Origin: Hoeflea sp.
GTDB lineage: Bacteria > Pseudomonadota > Alphaproteobacteria > Rhizobiales > Rhizobiaceae
Direction of reading: 5' to 3'
Assembly (NCBI RefSeq): GCF_014359905.1
Contig: NZ_JACIYP010000009.1
Span: 1 to 64,000, forward strand
DNA length: 64,000 nucleotides
Part shown: positions 1 through 10,731 of the stretch, piece after piece
How positions within the stretch are numbered: position 1 is the stretch's first letter
How the letters are laid out: the number at the start of each line of letters is the position of its first letter
Notes under the pieces: generated by a model
The model's input: only the letters and a program-made list of their open reading frames with translations
Told to the model about the DNA's origin: nothing
The model's database searches: none
Made by a program: the position numbers and the translations under genes

Positions 1-55
1 TGCACATTGTATGCTAGTTGCAAGTGATATAGGTTCGCTCCCGGAGTAAGCGCAC

Positions 56-718
56 ATGAAACCCTTGGAACGACCGAAATCGCTGACAGAACTCGTTACC
101 GAGACGCTGAGGGAGTGGATCGTCAGCGGAAAACTGGATCTGGGCGAACACCTGTCCGAAGTCCGGGTGTCCAGGGAACTCCAGGTCAGTCGCACACCGG
201 TAAGAGAGGCAATGAACCGTCTCGAGATGGAGGGATTGCTCAATGTCGAGCCGCAACGCGGCACCTTCGTCTTCTGCCTTGCCCCGGAAGAGGTTGCCAA
301 ACTGTGCGACGCCCGCGTTTGCCTGGAAACGACTGCGCTACGCGAGGCTGTCCGCAACGATCCGGGGAGGCTCTTCGTCCGCTTGACCCAATGCACGTCG
401 AGGATGACTGCCGCCCGCAACGATCACAGGGACTCCGACTACCTGGCGCTGGACACCGAGTTCCATCAGCATTTCTTTGACTGTTCGGGCAATCGGTTCC
501 TTGATGACGCCTACCAGGCCATTGCCCAGAAGATGGCCTCGATCCGCAATCGCCTGGGGCGCCACCCTGACCACATGGCCAAGTCTTACCGGGAACATCT
601 CGAGATCACCGAAGCGGTCGGCCGGCAGGACATAGAAGCGGCCTTGCGGATTCTTCGCCTGCATATCGACCGCAAGGAAGGCTCCTACTGGAAAGTGGCG
701 ACCGACGAACCCGCTTGA
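56..718 (+). CDS. GntR-family transcriptional regulator, FCD subfamily
   Basis: A 220-residue DNA-binding regulator. The N-terminal winged helix (about residues 8-75) carries the GntR pattern, including SRTPVREAMNRLEMEGL followed by a basic wing (PQRGTFV). The remaining ~140 residues are all-helical and fit an FCD ligand-binding domain, with D and H residues (DTEFHQHFF, then later H) of the kind that bind metal or carboxylate ligands. A GGAG lies about 10 bases before the ATG. No other gene is visible on this strand nearby, so target and ligand cannot be inferred. The upstream 55 bases contain TTGTATGC and GATATAGG, which may be part of its own promoter/operator. Confidence 0.88.
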   Translation: MKPLERPKSLTELVTETLREWIVSGKLDLGEHLSEVRVSRELQVSRTPVREAMNRLEMEGLLNVEPQRGTFVFCLAPEEVAKLCDARVCLETTALREAVRNDPGRLFVRLTQCTSRMTAARNDHRDSDYLALDTEFHQHFFDCSGNRFLDDAYQAIAQKMASIRNRLGRHPDHMAKSYREHLEITEAVGRQDIEAALRILRLHIDRKEGSYWKVATDEPA

Positions 719-865
719 CCCTCGCCTGAAGACTGCGCCATGCGCCCGACCTGTTCCAAGGCTCTAAGATGAGACCGTCTCGCGGCTGGAAACCGGCCTG
801 CCGCGCGGTTTCCTTGCGCACTGCCTTTCCCGAGGCTGCGCCGTCTCAATTGTCTCTGGGGCAAA

Positions 866-955
<90 letters not shown>

Positions 956-991
956 GCGTCTTTGGTCGGCGCAATTCAGTGCGCGGGCGCT

Positions 992-1020
992 TCCATAACC
1001 GGAGCGGGCTTGTTGCACAA
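992..1020 (-). promoter_or_regulatory. Putative promoter of tRNA-Ser
   Basis: On the minus strand TTGTGC (1020-1015) and TATGGA (997-992) are separated by 17 bases. The start point would fall about 30 bases before the tRNA 5' end. This is a match by eye only. Confidence 0.35.
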
Positions 1021-1073
1021 GAGATAAGTTTGGAACAGGGGCCGCCACGCCGACCCGCGGAAGCCAATTTGGC

Positions 1074-1102
1074 TTGACTCTTGCCACCGCCTCACGTATC
1101 TC
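1074..1102 (+). promoter_or_regulatory. Putative rplU-rpmA promoter
   Basis: TTGACT (1074-1079) and TATCTC (1097-1102) are spaced by 17 bases and lie in the non-coding stretch 956-1281. This resembles the alphaproteobacterial CTTGAC-N17-CTATAT type. It would give a leader of about 170 nt before rplU. The rest of 956-1281 shows no gene; open reading through it is in frame with rplU but lacks L21 similarity. Confidence 0.35.
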
Positions 1103-1281
1103 GCGAGCCGAATGCGGCGTGGGGCTTCCTGCGCTGTTGGCCTTTGGCTGGACAGCCCCGTAAACGGGATCCCGCCGGGCTTCACCCGGCCGCTCCATCA
1201 AGGGACCGGCCGATCCGTTCCGACTGGCAAAAAGACGGCCCACTGAAAAGTGAGAGCCGGACGAACACGAAAGGACAAAAG

Positions 1282-1908
1282 ATGTTCGCAGTCATTAAAA
1301 CCGGCGGTAAGCAGTACCGCGTCGCCGCCAATGACGTTCTGACGATCGAGAAGCTCGAGGGCGCCGCCGGCGATACCGTCGAGTTCAACGAAATCCTGAT
1401 GGTCGGCGAAGGCGCCGGCGCAACCTTTGGCGTCCCCTTCGTCGAAGGTGCCATGGTCATCGCCGAAGTTGTCGAGCAGGGCCGCGCCCGCAAGGTCATC
1501 GCCTTCAAGAAGCGCCGCCGGCAGAACTCCAAGCGCATCCGCGGCCACCGCCAGCATCAGACGGTCGTCAAGATCACCGACATCCTGACCGGCGGCGCCA
1601 AGCCCGCCAAGAAGGCTGCCGCGAAAAAGGAAGCCGCTCCGGCGGCCGAGGCTCCGGCAAAGTCGGAAGCAGCCGCCTCGACCGCAGCACCGCTGTTCAC
1701 CGCTCCGGCGGGCGAGCCCGACAACCTGACCAAGATCAAGGGCATCGGCCCGGTCGCGGCAGGCCAGCTCAATGAGCAGGGCATCACGACCTTCGCCCAG
1801 GTGGCGGCTCTTTCCGACGCCGACATCGCCCGCATCGACGAAGCCATGCCGTTCAGCACCGATCAGATTTCCGATTGGCGCGATCAGGCCAAGGCGCTCG
1901 CCGAGTAA
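1282..1908 (+). CDS. rplU: 50S ribosomal protein L21 with C-terminal helix-hairpin-helix extension
   Basis: Residues 1-103 are canonical L21 ([14 protein letters not shown] start; C-terminal [16 protein letters not shown] and QTVVKITDI). An Ala/Lys/Pro-rich linker follows (about 110-145). A ~60-residue tail then contains [20 protein letters not shown], a helix-hairpin-helix-like fold as in nucleic-acid-binding proteins. Total length is 208 residues, about twice bacterial L21. The ATG at 1282 was chosen because L21 homology begins there and AAGGA precedes it; the frame stays open upstream without similarity. It is cotranscribed with rpmA, 79 bases downstream. The extension is shared, to my knowledge, by many Rhizobiales L21 proteins; its role is unknown. 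Confidence 0.95.
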   Translation: MFAVIKTGGKQYRVAANDVLTIEKLEGAAGDTVEFNEILMVGEGAGATFGVPFVEGAMVIAEVVEQGRARKVIAFKKRRRQNSKRIRGHRQHQTVVKITDILTGGAKPAKKAAAKKEAAPAAEAPAKSEAAASTAAPLFTAPAGEPDNLTKIKGIGPVAAGQLNEQGITTFAQVAALSDADIARIDEAMPFSTDQISDWRDQAKALAE

Positions 1909-1987
1909 TTCAACCGCCCGTTCGGGCCCTGGCGGCGAAAAGCCGCAAACAGACAATCGCCCCTAGGGCGAAAACAGGAGCAGACCC

Positions 1988-2257
1988 ATGGCACACAAAA
2001 AAGCTGGCGGTTCATCGCGCAACGGCCGTGATTCGGAATCCAAGCGCCTCGGCGTGAAGAAGTTCGGCGGCGAAACCGTCGTTTCCGGCAATATCATTCT
2101 GCGTCAGCGCGGCACCAAGTGGCATCCCGGCACAGGCGTAGGCCTCGGCAAGGATCACACCATTTTTGCCGTGCAGCCGGGCAATGTTGACTTCCGCAAG
2201 AAAGCCAACGGCCGAACCTATGTGTCCGTTGTCGCGAAAGCGGAAGCAGCGGAATAA
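1988..2257 (+). CDS. rpmA: 50S ribosomal protein L27
   Basis: An 89-residue protein beginning [20 protein letters not shown], the conserved L27 N-terminus that reaches into the peptidyl-transferase centre, followed by [10 protein letters not shown] and [10 protein letters not shown]. Start and length agree with the family. GGAG precedes the ATG (ACAGGAGCAGACCC). It forms the usual rplU-rpmA pair and is followed by a strong terminator at 2333-2362. Confidence 0.98.
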   Translation: MAHKKAGGSSRNGRDSESKRLGVKKFGGETVVSGNIILRQRGTKWHPGTGVGLGKDHTIFAVQPGNVDFRKKANGRTYVSVVAKAEAAE

Positions 2258-2332
2258 GCCGGATCCTTCATTTAGGCCGGCGTCTCATCGACCCGGCCGT
2301 AACAGGCATCCTCCGGAACACCGGATAAAGAC

Positions 2333-2362
2333 AGGGGAGATGGAACGCCATCTCCCCTTTCT
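2333..2362 (+). terminator. Rho-independent terminator after rpmA
   Basis: AGGGGAGATGG (2333-2343) and CCATCTCCCCT (2348-2358) form a perfect 11-bp stem around AACG, followed by a T-rich run. It closes the rplU-rpmA unit, 75 bases after the rpmA stop. Confidence 0.9.
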
Positions 2363-2380
2363 TTTGTCCAAAACCGGAGA

Positions 2381-3037
2381 ATGACCATGAGACACGACCC
2401 AGACGGCGACCCCGCAAGCGAGCCCTGTAGCGGCACGGAGAGCCTCGAACGCCCGACGGCCTTCGATTGCCCCGTCCTGTTGACCGAATCCCTGGTCCTG
2501 CGCGCGCCCCACGCCGAGGACATCGACGCAATTGCCATTCTCGCCGACAATCCGGCCATCGCCACCATGGTGTCGCGCATCCCGCATCCCTATGGCCGCG
2601 GCGATGCCGAAACCTTCGTGCGAACCTCCGCAACACGCGCGAATGGCAATTGCGTCTATGCCATCACCGATGCCGAAACCGGCCAGCTTTACGGCTGCTG
2701 CTCGCTCGAGACCGGCAAGGACGGCAGATCGCTCGAACTCGGCTACTGGATCGGCGAGCCGTTCTGGCGCCGCGGCATCGCCACCGAGGCGGTGCACGCG
2801 CTGGTCGACATGGCCTTCCGCACCCGCGAGATCAACCACATCGACGCCCGCTGCCGGGTGATCAACCCCGCCTCGCGCCGGGTGCTGCAGAAGAGCGGCT
2901 TCCAGTTCCAGGGCTCGAGCATGATCGACATCCTGTCGATCAACGCCTCCGTCGCGGTCGAATGGTTCCGGCTCGACCGCAAGACCTGGATTTCGCTGAT
3001 CGCCTGGTCGAACGACGCCAGGGCCCGTGCCGTATAA
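2381..3037 (+). CDS. GNAT-family N-acetyltransferase (RimJ/RimL-like)
   Basis: A 218-residue protein with a GNAT fold of the RimJ/RimL type. It has an early strand (LTESLVLRAPHAEDIDAIA), the YGCCSLETG beta-bulge region, the acetyl-CoA-binding stretch ELGYWIGEPFWRRGIATEAV (about residues 120-140), and the terminal ARCRVINPASRRVLQKSGF. It starts right after the rpmA terminator with CCGGAG before the ATG, so it probably has its own promoter or benefits from read-through. This ribosomal-protein/GNAT/obgE order is common in Rhizobiales; the substrate is not known. Confidence 0.88.
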   Translation: MTMRHDPDGDPASEPCSGTESLERPTAFDCPVLLTESLVLRAPHAEDIDAIAILADNPAIATMVSRIPHPYGRGDAETFVRTSATRANGNCVYAITDAETGQLYGCCSLETGKDGRSLELGYWIGEPFWRRGIATEAVHALVDMAFRTREINHIDARCRVINPASRRVLQKSGFQFQGSSMIDILSINASVAVEWFRLDRKTWISLIAWSNDARARAV

Positions 3038-3157
3038 GGCGGCGGGCGCAGGAAGCGAACAAGATCGCAAGGAGCGGGCGGGGCGGCAATCGCCCCGCCC
3101 GCCTGATCCGGCGCAGACCTTGCAGCGTAGGAGGATCATGTCCCGAAAGGATCGACC

Positions 3158-3700
3158 ATGACCCGTCTGCGCCGCCTCTTCCATCTCGCCGCCACCCTGC
3201 CGCTGTTTGCCCTCCTCGCCGCGATCCCGGTTCAGGCCGCAGACCTGCAGCTCGAGGATTTCTTCCGCGGCAAGACCTATGCCTACGGCTCCTTCGGCGC
3301 CATCACCGGGCTCAGGCGCTCCTTCCGCGTGGATCTCACCGGCAAGGTCAGCGGCAAGGTGCTGACCCTGCGCGAGGAGTTCCGCTACGACGACGGCGAG
3401 CGCGACACCAAGACCTGGGTCTTCACCCGCACCGGACCCGACACCTATTCCGGCACCCGCGAGGACGTGCTGGGCGCCACCACCGTTCGCGTCTCGGGCA
3501 ATGTCGCCCGCTTCAGCTACCGCGTCGACCTCGATCCCTCGGAGAAGTCCAATGTCGTGCGGTTTTTCGACAAGCTCGAGCTCCGGCCCGACGGCACACT
3601 GCGCAACACCGCGCTGGTGACCAAGTTCGGGCTTCCCATCGCCCGGGTGAGGGTCAATTTCGCCCGCACGCTGGCGGGCGCGGACGCCATCAGGCCCTGA
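3158..3700 (+). CDS. DUF3833-like exported protein
   Basis: A 180-residue protein with a clear Sec signal peptide (basic TRLRRLF, then a hydrophobic stretch, cleavage near VQA-AD, about residue 28). The mature part has LEDFFRGKTYAYGSFG and ends with LPIARVRVNFAR, matching my recollection of the DUF3833 family (small periplasmic or lipid-anchored beta-rich proteins). There is no lipobox Cys here, so it is probably periplasmic. Function is unknown. It lies between the GNAT gene and obgE, on the same strand, 120 bases after the former. Confidence 0.7.
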   Translation: MTRLRRLFHLAATLPLFALLAAIPVQAADLQLEDFFRGKTYAYGSFGAITGLRRSFRVDLTGKVSGKVLTLREEFRYDDGERDTKTWVFTRTGPDTYSGTREDVLGATTVRVSGNVARFSYRVDLDPSEKSNVVRFFDKLELRPDGTLRNTALVTKFGLPIARVRVNFARTLAGADAIRP

Positions 3701-3793
3701 GCCGGGTCATCCCCCGTGCAATAGGCTTTGACCTCACCGCCTCAGGCGTTTATCGATGCGCACAAAGCCGGTGGCCTGTGCCAGACCGGCTGA

Positions 3794-4867
<1,074 letters not shown>

Positions 4868-4869
4868 CC

Positions 4870-6012
4870 ATGACAACGTCGCGCAAACCGGTGTCTGCGC
4901 ACAAGCGCATCGTCATCAAGATCGGCTCGGCGCTGCTGGTCGACCGAGACAGCGGGCTCAAGGCCGCCTGGCTCGAATCGCTGTGCGCCGACATCGCCGA
5001 TCTCAAGCGCTCCGGCGCCGAGGTGCTCGTGGTCTCGTCGGGCGCCATCGCCATGGGCCGCACCGTGCTCGGGCTCGCGCGCGGCGCCTTGCGGCTTGAG
5101 GAAAGCCAGGCGGCTGCCGCCGTCGGCCAGATCGCCCTCGCCCGCGCCTGGTCGGCGAGCCTGTCGACCCATTCGATTGTCGCCGGCCAGATCCTGCTCA
5201 CCCTCGGCGACACCGAGGAACGGCGGCGCTATCTCAACGCACGTGCAACCATCGCCGAACTGATGCGCCATGGTGCGGTTCCGATCATCAACGAGAACGA
5301 CACGGTCGCCACCAGTGAGATCCGCTATGGCGACAATGACCGGCTCGCCGCCCGCGTCGCCACCATGGTCGGCGCCGACCTGCTGGTGCTGATGTCGGAT
5401 ATCGACGGGCTCTACACCGCACCGCCGCATCTGGACCCGGACGCTCGCTTTCTGGAGATCGTCGACGCCATCACGCCCGAGATCGAGGCGATGGCGGGCG
5501 ACGCAGGCTCGGAGCTGTCGCGCGGCGGCATGAAGACCAAGATCGACGCCGGCAAGATCGCCACCGGCGCAGGCTGCGCCATGATCATCGCATCCGGCAA
5601 GCCCGATCATCCGCTCGCAGCCATCGACAAGGGTGCCCGCTCGAGCTGGTTCCGGCCCTCGGGCACGCCGCAGACCGCGCGCAAGACCTGGATCGCGGGC
5701 CAGCTCGAACCGGCGGGAAGGCTCACCATCGATGCGGGTGCGGAAACCGCGCTGCGCTCCGGCAAGAGCCTGTTGCCGGCCGGTGTCCGCGCGGTCGCGG
5801 GCGAGTTTCATCGCGGCGACCCGGTCGCCGTGTGCATCGAGGGCGGCCGTGAGATCGCCCGCGGCCTTTGCGCCTACGATGCCGACGAGGCGCGGCGCAT
5901 CGCCGGCCGCAAGTCGACCGAGATCGAGGCCATCCTCGGCTATTCGGGCCGCGCCGCCATGATCCACCGCGACGACATGGTGATCGCCTCGGGCCAAGGC
6001 GCGGGCGTCTGA
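4870..6012 (+). CDS. proB: Glutamate 5-kinase
   Basis: A 380-residue ATP-dependent glutamate 5-kinase, the first step of proline synthesis. The amino-acid-kinase domain (about 10-260) has [11 protein letters not shown], the glutamate-site region [22 protein letters not shown], and the lid [17 protein letters not shown]-terminal PUA domain (about 280-370) completes the two-domain form. It sits two bases after obgE and 95 bases before proA. ProB and ProA together give glutamate semialdehyde. Confidence 0.97.
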   Translation: MTTSRKPVSAHKRIVIKIGSALLVDRDSGLKAAWLESLCADIADLKRSGAEVLVVSSGAIAMGRTVLGLARGALRLEESQAAAAVGQIALARAWSASLSTHSIVAGQILLTLGDTEERRRYLNARATIAELMRHGAVPIINENDTVATSEIRYGDNDRLAARVATMVGADLLVLMSDIDGLYTAPPHLDPDARFLEIVDAITPEIEAMAGDAGSELSRGGMKTKIDAGKIATGAGCAMIIASGKPDHPLAAIDKGARSSWFRPSGTPQTARKTWIAGQLEPAGRLTIDAGAETALRSGKSLLPAGVRAVAGEFHRGDPVAVCIEGGREIARGLCAYDADEARRIAGRKSTEIEAILGYSGRAAMIHRDDMVIASGQGAGV

Positions 6013-6107
6013 GTTGAGCCGCGGCCTCGGGCACGCCCCGACCCGGCTTTACGCCGTCGCACCGATTGCGTAAGAAAACCGACTGATCGTATGCCCGGAG
6101 AGTCGCC

Positions 6108-7391
6108 ATGCTGGAAAAGACCAGGACCCAAGCCGACATCACCGCCCTGATGGCCGACATCGGCCGCCGGGCGAAATCTGCCGCGCGGCCCCTGGCGATG
6201 GCGCGCACGGAGCAGAAGAACCGGGCGCTCGACGCCATGGCCGCGGCCATCCTCACGCACAGGGTCGGGATCCTTGCGGCAAACGCCATCGATCTGGAGG
6301 CGGCGGAGGCCAGCGGCATGGCCGTGTCCTTCGTCGACCGGCTCAGGCTTGATGACGGCCGCATCGACGGCATTGTCGAAGGCATCCGCGCCATCGCCGC
6401 CCTGCCCGATCCCGTGGGCGGCGTCATTGCCGCCTGGGAGCGACCCAACGGGCTGAAAATCGAGCGCGTCCGCACGCCGCTGGGCGTCATCGGCGTGATC
6501 TACGAAAGCCGCCCCAATGTCACCGCCGACGCCGGCGCGCTGTGCCTCAAGGCGGGCAATGCGGTGATCCTGCGCGGCGGATCCGATTCCTTCCATTCCT
6601 CGCGCGCCATCCACCAGTGCCTGGTGGAGGGCCTTGAAGCCGCGGGCCTCCCCACTGATGCCATCCAGATGGTGCCGGTCAGCGACCGCGCGGCGGTGGG
6701 TGAACTGCTCACTGGTCTCAACGGCGCTGTCGATGTCATCGTGCCGCGCGGCGGCAAGAGCCTGGTCGCGCGCGTCCAGGCCGATGCCCGCGTGCCGGTC
6801 TTCGCCCACCTCGAAGGCCTGTGTCATATCTATGTCGACAAATCCGCCGATCCCGCCATGGCCCGCGCCATCGTGGTCAATGCCAAGATGCGGCGCACCG
6901 GCATCTGTGGTGCTGCCGAAACCCTGTTGCTCGACAGCGCCATCGACCCGGCGCTGGCCAAGGATATCCTCGCCGACCTGGCCGCTGCCGGATGCGAGAT
7001 CCACGGCGACGGCGCAGTGCTGCATCTGCTGCCGCAGGCCCAGCCCGCCACCGAAGAGGACTGGCGCACGGAATATCTCGACGCCATCATCGCCGCCCGC
7101 TTTGTCGACGGCATCAGTGGCGCCATCGATCACATCGCGCAATGGTCATCCAACCACACCGAGGCGGTGATTGCCGAGGACGCAACCGTCGTCGAGCGCT
7201 TCTTCGCGGAGGTCGATTCGGCCATCCTGCTGCACAATGCCTCCACCCAGTTCGCCGATGGCGGCGAATTCGGCATGGGCGCCGAAATCGGCATCGCCAC
7301 CGGCAAGATGCATGCCCGCGGCCCGGTCGGCGTCGAACAACTGACCTCGTTCAACTATCGTGTGCACGGCACCGGCCAGATCCGGCCTTGA
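6108..7391 (+). CDS. proA: Gamma-glutamyl phosphate reductase
   Basis: A 427-residue aldehyde-dehydrogenase-superfamily enzyme that reduces gamma-glutamyl phosphate to the semialdehyde with NADPH. Diagnostic stretches are [39 protein letters not shown], and the catalytic Cys (about residue 267) in [16 protein letters not shown]-terminal [20 protein letters not shown] and [16 protein letters not shown] are family-typical. GGAG precedes the ATG. It is followed closely by nadD. Confidence 0.97.
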   Translation: MLEKTRTQADITALMADIGRRAKSAARPLAMARTEQKNRALDAMAAAILTHRVGILAANAIDLEAAEASGMAVSFVDRLRLDDGRIDGIVEGIRAIAALPDPVGGVIAAWERPNGLKIERVRTPLGVIGVIYESRPNVTADAGALCLKAGNAVILRGGSDSFHSSRAIHQCLVEGLEAAGLPTDAIQMVPVSDRAAVGELLTGLNGAVDVIVPRGGKSLVARVQADARVPVFAHLEGLCHIYVDKSADPAMARAIVVNAKMRRTGICGAAETLLLDSAIDPALAKDILADLAAAGCEIHGDGAVLHLLPQAQPATEEDWRTEYLDAIIAARFVDGISGAIDHIAQWSSNHTEAVIAEDATVVERFFAEVDSAILLHNASTQFADGGEFGMGAEIGIATGKMHARGPVGVEQLTSFNYRVHGTGQIRP

Positions 7392-7426
7392 GGGTGATTC
7401 GCGCGCACACGCCAGCATTCTTGAAG

Positions 7427-8017
7427 ATGCCGCATGTCGAGCGCGGCATGAGCGTCGGCCTGTTCGGCGGCTCCTTCAATCCGCCGCATCAGGGTCATGA
7501 GCTGGTCGCCGAAATCGCGCTCAGACGCCTGGCCCTCGATCAGCTGTGGTGGATGGTGACGCCCGGAAACCCGCTCAAGAACCACGACGGCCTTGCAGGC
7601 CTAGAGGAGCGCGTCGAATTGAGCCGCAGGCTGGCGCCCGGCCCAAAGGTCAAGGTCACCGCCTTCGAGGCCGCGCACAATCTGCACTACACCGCCAGCA
7701 CGCTCCGCTTCGTCAAGGCCCGCAATCCCGGCATTCACTTCGTCTGGATCATGGGTGCGGACAATCTCAAGCATTTCCATGCGTGGCAGGACTGGCGCGG
7801 CATCGCCGAGACCTTCCCGATCGCCGTCATCGACCGGCCGGGATCGACGCTTGCCTATCTGTCGTCGAAAATGGCCAAGACCTACGCCCATGCCCGCATC
7901 GATGAGGAGGACGCATCCGTGCTGCCGTTTCTGCCGGCGCCGGCATGGACCTTCATCCACGGTCCGCGCTCGTCGCTCTCTTCCAGCGCAATCCGCGGCG
8001 AACGGGCCGGGATGTGA
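7427..8017 (+). CDS. nadD: Nicotinate-nucleotide adenylyltransferase
   Basis: Transfers AMP from ATP to nicotinate mononucleotide in NAD synthesis. The nucleotidyltransferase signature GLFGGSFNPPHQGHE (HxGH type) is near the N-terminus; WWMVTPGNPLK, FVWIMGADNL and SSLSSSAIRGERAG follow in order. The ATG at 7427 (MPHVERGM) was chosen because the conserved core starts shortly after it; a GTG at 7394 and an ATG at 7448 are alternatives, and no strong Shine-Dalgarno decides between them. Product about 196 residues. It lies 35 bases after proA. Confidence 0.93.
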   Translation: MPHVERGMSVGLFGGSFNPPHQGHELVAEIALRRLALDQLWWMVTPGNPLKNHDGLAGLEERVELSRRLAPGPKVKVTAFEAAHNLHYTASTLRFVKARNPGIHFVWIMGADNLKHFHAWQDWRGIAETFPIAVIDRPGSTLAYLSSKMAKTYAHARIDEEDASVLPFLPAPAWTFIHGPRSSLSSSAIRGERAGM

Positions 8018-8077
8018 CTTCACCATCTTGAAAAACACCACGGTCCATGACTATCTTGGCAATACGTCGCGGTTGCG

Positions 8078-8542
8078 TTGAAGGCCGCGGCGAATATTGG
8101 TCTGTTCAGGAAGAGGAAAGGAACCACCCTGAGAACAGCACAGGCAAAGAGAATCGCCGCAAGCGACTTCTCACAAGCGGCGGGCAGTGGCGAAAAAGCC
8201 GCTCTGCGCCAGCTCGAACAGGTCCGCGAAAGTCTGGCGGACTCCAAGGCGGAAGACATCGTTATCATCGACATCGCGGGCAAGTCGGCGCTGGGCGACC
8301 ATATGGTCGTGGCCTCGGGCCGATCCAACCGCCATGTGGCAGCGATCTGCGATCACCTGATCAGCGAGCTCAAGGACGCCGGCTTCGGCAATCCGCGGGT
8401 CGAGGGTCTGGCGACCGGCGATTGGGTGCTGATCGATGCCGGCGATGTCATCATCCATGTTTTCCGGCCGGAAATCCGGGAGTTCTACAACATCGAAAAG
8501 ATGTGGCAGACGCCCGAGATCGAGGACGGAAAGCTGCACTGA
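8078..8542 (+). CDS. rsfS: Ribosomal silencing factor RsfS
   Basis: Binds L14 and blocks subunit joining in slow growth. The RsfS core runs from SLADSKAEDIVIIDIAGKSA through GDHMVVASGRSNRHV and GDWVLIDAGDVIIHVFRP to EIREFYNIEKMW. No ATG exists in frame before the core. The coordinates use a TTG at 8078, but AAAGGA (8117-8122) sits correctly before a CTG at 8129, where similarity with rhizobial RsfS N-termini seems to begin, so the true start may be this rare codon. It sits between nadD and rlmH, the usual neighbours. Confidence 0.92.
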   Translation: MKAAANIGLFRKRKGTTLRTAQAKRIAASDFSQAAGSGEKAALRQLEQVRESLADSKAEDIVIIDIAGKSALGDHMVVASGRSNRHVAAICDHLISELKDAGFGNPRVEGLATGDWVLIDAGDVIIHVFRPEIREFYNIEKMWQTPEIEDGKLH

Positions 8543-8660
8543 CCGGCACGGCCTGACTGGCCGATCCGGTTGACGGGATCAAGTCGCAGGGCCGCCCGGT
8601 CATGGCTGACAGGGCGGCGGGAAGTCTTTGCGCTGATCTGACGACCGGAAACCAGAGACC

Positions 8661-9143
8661 ATGCGCATCACGCTCTTTGCCGTCGGACGGCTCAAGGCCG
8701 GACCCGAAAGCGAGCTCTCGGGCCGCTATCTCGACCGTTTCGCCAAGGCCGGCAGCGCCTTGGGGCTGGATTTCGCCCGCACCATCGAAATCGTGGAGAG
8801 CCGCGCCGCCACCGCGCACCTGCGCAAGCAGGACGAGGCGGCGCAGCTTGCCCGCAGCCTGCCCGATGGCGCGGCGCTGATTCTTCTCGATGAACGCGGC
8901 AAGACGCCCGATTCGCCCGGCTTCGCCGACCTGCTGGCGCGCCTGCGCGACGACGGACGCCGCGACCTGGTGCTGGCCATTGGCGGCGCCGACGGGCTCG
9001 ACCCGGACCTTCACGCGAAGGCCGACGCCGTGATCTCCTTTGGCCGCATGACCTGGCCGCACCAGCTGGTGCGCATCATGGTGGCGGAACAGCTCTACCG
9101 CGCCGTGACCATTCTGGCCGGCCATCCCTATCACCGGTCCTGA
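8661..9143 (+). CDS. rlmH: 23S rRNA (pseudouridine-1915-N3)-methyltransferase RlmH
   Basis: A 160-residue SPOUT-class methyltransferase acting on assembled 70S ribosomes. It begins MRITLFAVGRLKAGPE, has LLDERGKTPDSPGFADLL, and the knotted cofactor site with LAIGGADGLDPDLHAKAD. It ends MTWPHQLVRIMVAEQLYRA and HPYHRS, all diagnostic. It lies 118 bases after rsfS. Confidence 0.97.
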   Translation: MRITLFAVGRLKAGPESELSGRYLDRFAKAGSALGLDFARTIEIVESRAATAHLRKQDEAAQLARSLPDGAALILLDERGKTPDSPGFADLLARLRDDGRRDLVLAIGGADGLDPDLHAKADAVISFGRMTWPHQLVRIMVAEQLYRAVTILAGHPYHRS

Positions 9144-9300
9144 TCCCCGCCGTTCAGGCGATACGCTTTGCCCCAGGGCCTCCCCGGTCCCTTCCTCAGG
9201 GCACAAGGCCCGTCCGGACGTGGCGCGGTCTCGCAAAGATGTGATGCCGCCGTCCTCAAGCTTCATGGCGCTTTAACGCCCGATTGGGTAGAGTGTCTTC

Positions 9301-10731
9301 ATGTGGAGCTTCCGGTCCGAATCGGTCCGGTCCGGCCTGCCCCGGACCCCGTTATCCCGGCCCGCGCCTGATCGGGCGGCGCCTGGCCTGCTTTCGCTTG
9401 TTCTCTTGTCTTTGCTGTTGACGGCCAGCCCGGCTCGCGCCACCGGTCCGGCCGATCCGGAATCCGCCGCTGCGGCCCAGGAACTCGAACAGCAGGAACA
9501 GGCCAATCGCCTGGAGCTGCAGTCTGTCGCCGACCAGGCGGTGCTTGCGGCCCAGGCGCTGTCAGCGCTCGAAACCGATATTGCGGCCCTTCGGGCCGAT
9601 CAGCAGGCGCTGGACGACAAGATCGCCGAGACTGCATCGCGGCGGGCGAGCCTCGATCAGAAGATCGCCGACGGCGAGCGCGCCATGACCGATCTGTCCG
9701 AACGCCAGGAAGCTGTGCGGCTGTCGCTGATGTCGCGCCGCTCGGTTCTGGCCGAGGTGCTCGCCGCCTTGCAGCGGATCGGCCGCGACCCGCCGCCGGC
9801 GCTGCTGGTGAGCCCCGAGGACGCCCTGTCTTCGGTGCGCAGTGCGATCCTGCTCGGCGCAGTGGTGCCGGAAATCCGCGCCGAAACCGAGGCGCTCGCC
9901 GCTGATCTCAGGGAACTGGCCTCCCTGCGCGAGGCCATTGCGCTGGAACGGCAAGCGCTTGCCGCTGCCCTGGAGGAAAACGCCGCAGAGGAGCAGCGTC
10001 TCGCCGATCTTGTCTCCGAAAAGATCGCCCTGCAGGCCGAAAGCCAGCGGCGGCTCGAGCGGGAACGGGCGCGCGCCGAGGCATTGTCGGTCCGCTCCAG
10101 CGAGCTTGAAACCGTGATCGCATCGCTCGCCAGCGAGATCACGGCGCTCCGCGACGCCGCTGAGGCCGCCCGCCAGGCCGAGGAAGAGCGCCAGCGCAAA
10201 CTCGCCGAACAGCTTGAGCGCGCCCGCGCCTTCGCGGCCGTGGCGCTGCCCGACAAAAACCGCATTATGCCCGCATATGTTTTCTCGAAATTGACCGGGG
10301 CCTTGGCCCGGCCCGTCGCAGGTGAAACCATCCGTTTTTTTGGCGCCGATGACGGAACCGGGCATCTGTTGGCAGGCGAGGTCGTTGCCACCGAGGCGGG
10401 CGCAGCGGTCCATGCGCCGGCCGATGGCTGGGTCGCCTATGCGGGACCGTTTCGCAGTTACGGCGAGGTGGTCATTCTCGATACGGGAGAAAAACACCAC
10501 GTGGTTCTTGCCGGCATGAAAAATATCAAGGTCTCCGCCGGGCAATTCGTGGTTTCCGGAGAGCCGCTGGCGACCATGGGCGAGACGAGATTTGCAGGTT
10601 CTGCGGCTTTGACACTGGCCTCGGAGCGTCCGACGCTCTACATTGAAATCAGGAAAGACGGTCAACCGGTCGATCCACGCACATGGTGGAAAGACGAGAT
10701 GTCTTCGAGAAAGGCAAGAAATGATACGTAA
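9301..10731 (+). CDS. Murein hydrolase activator, EnvC-like (degenerate LytM)
   Basis: A 476-residue exported protein. An N-terminal hydrophobic stretch (about residues 22-42, ending SPARA) is followed by a long coiled coil (about 55-320, rich in E/Q/R/A). A C-terminal M23/LytM domain follows, with GHLLAGEVVATEAGAAVHAP, VAYAGPFRSYGEVVILDTG, and IRKDGQPVDPRTWW. The zinc ligands of active M23 peptidases (HxxxD and HxH) are missing, as in EnvC, which activates amidases at the division septum instead of cutting peptidoglycan. Its last 11 bases overlap the ctpA start, suggesting coupled translation. Confidence 0.88.
   Translation: MWSFRSESVRSGLPRTPLSRPAPDRAAPGLLSLVLLSLLLTASPARATGPADPESAAAAQELEQQEQANRLELQSVADQAVLAAQALSALETDIAALRADQQALDDKIAETASRRASLDQKIADGERAMTDLSERQEAVRLSLMSRRSVLAEVLAALQRIGRDPPPALLVSPEDALSSVRSAILLGAVVPEIRAETEALAADLRELASLREAIALERQALAAALEENAAEEQRLADLVSEKIALQAESQRRLERERARAEALSVRSSELETVIASLASEITALRDAAEAARQAEEERQRKLAEQLERARAFAAVALPDKNRIMPAYVFSKLTGALARPVAGETIRFFGADDGTGHLLAGEVVATEAGAAVHAPADGWVAYAGPFRSYGEVVILDTGEKHHVVLAGMKNIKVSAGQFVVSGEPLATMGETRFAGSAALTLASERPTLYIEIRKDGQPVDPRTWWKDEMSSRKARNDT

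Noticed and set aside
9301-10731. Active M23 metallopeptidase.
   Set aside because: The zinc-binding residues of active LytM domains are missing, so an EnvC-type activator is the better call.
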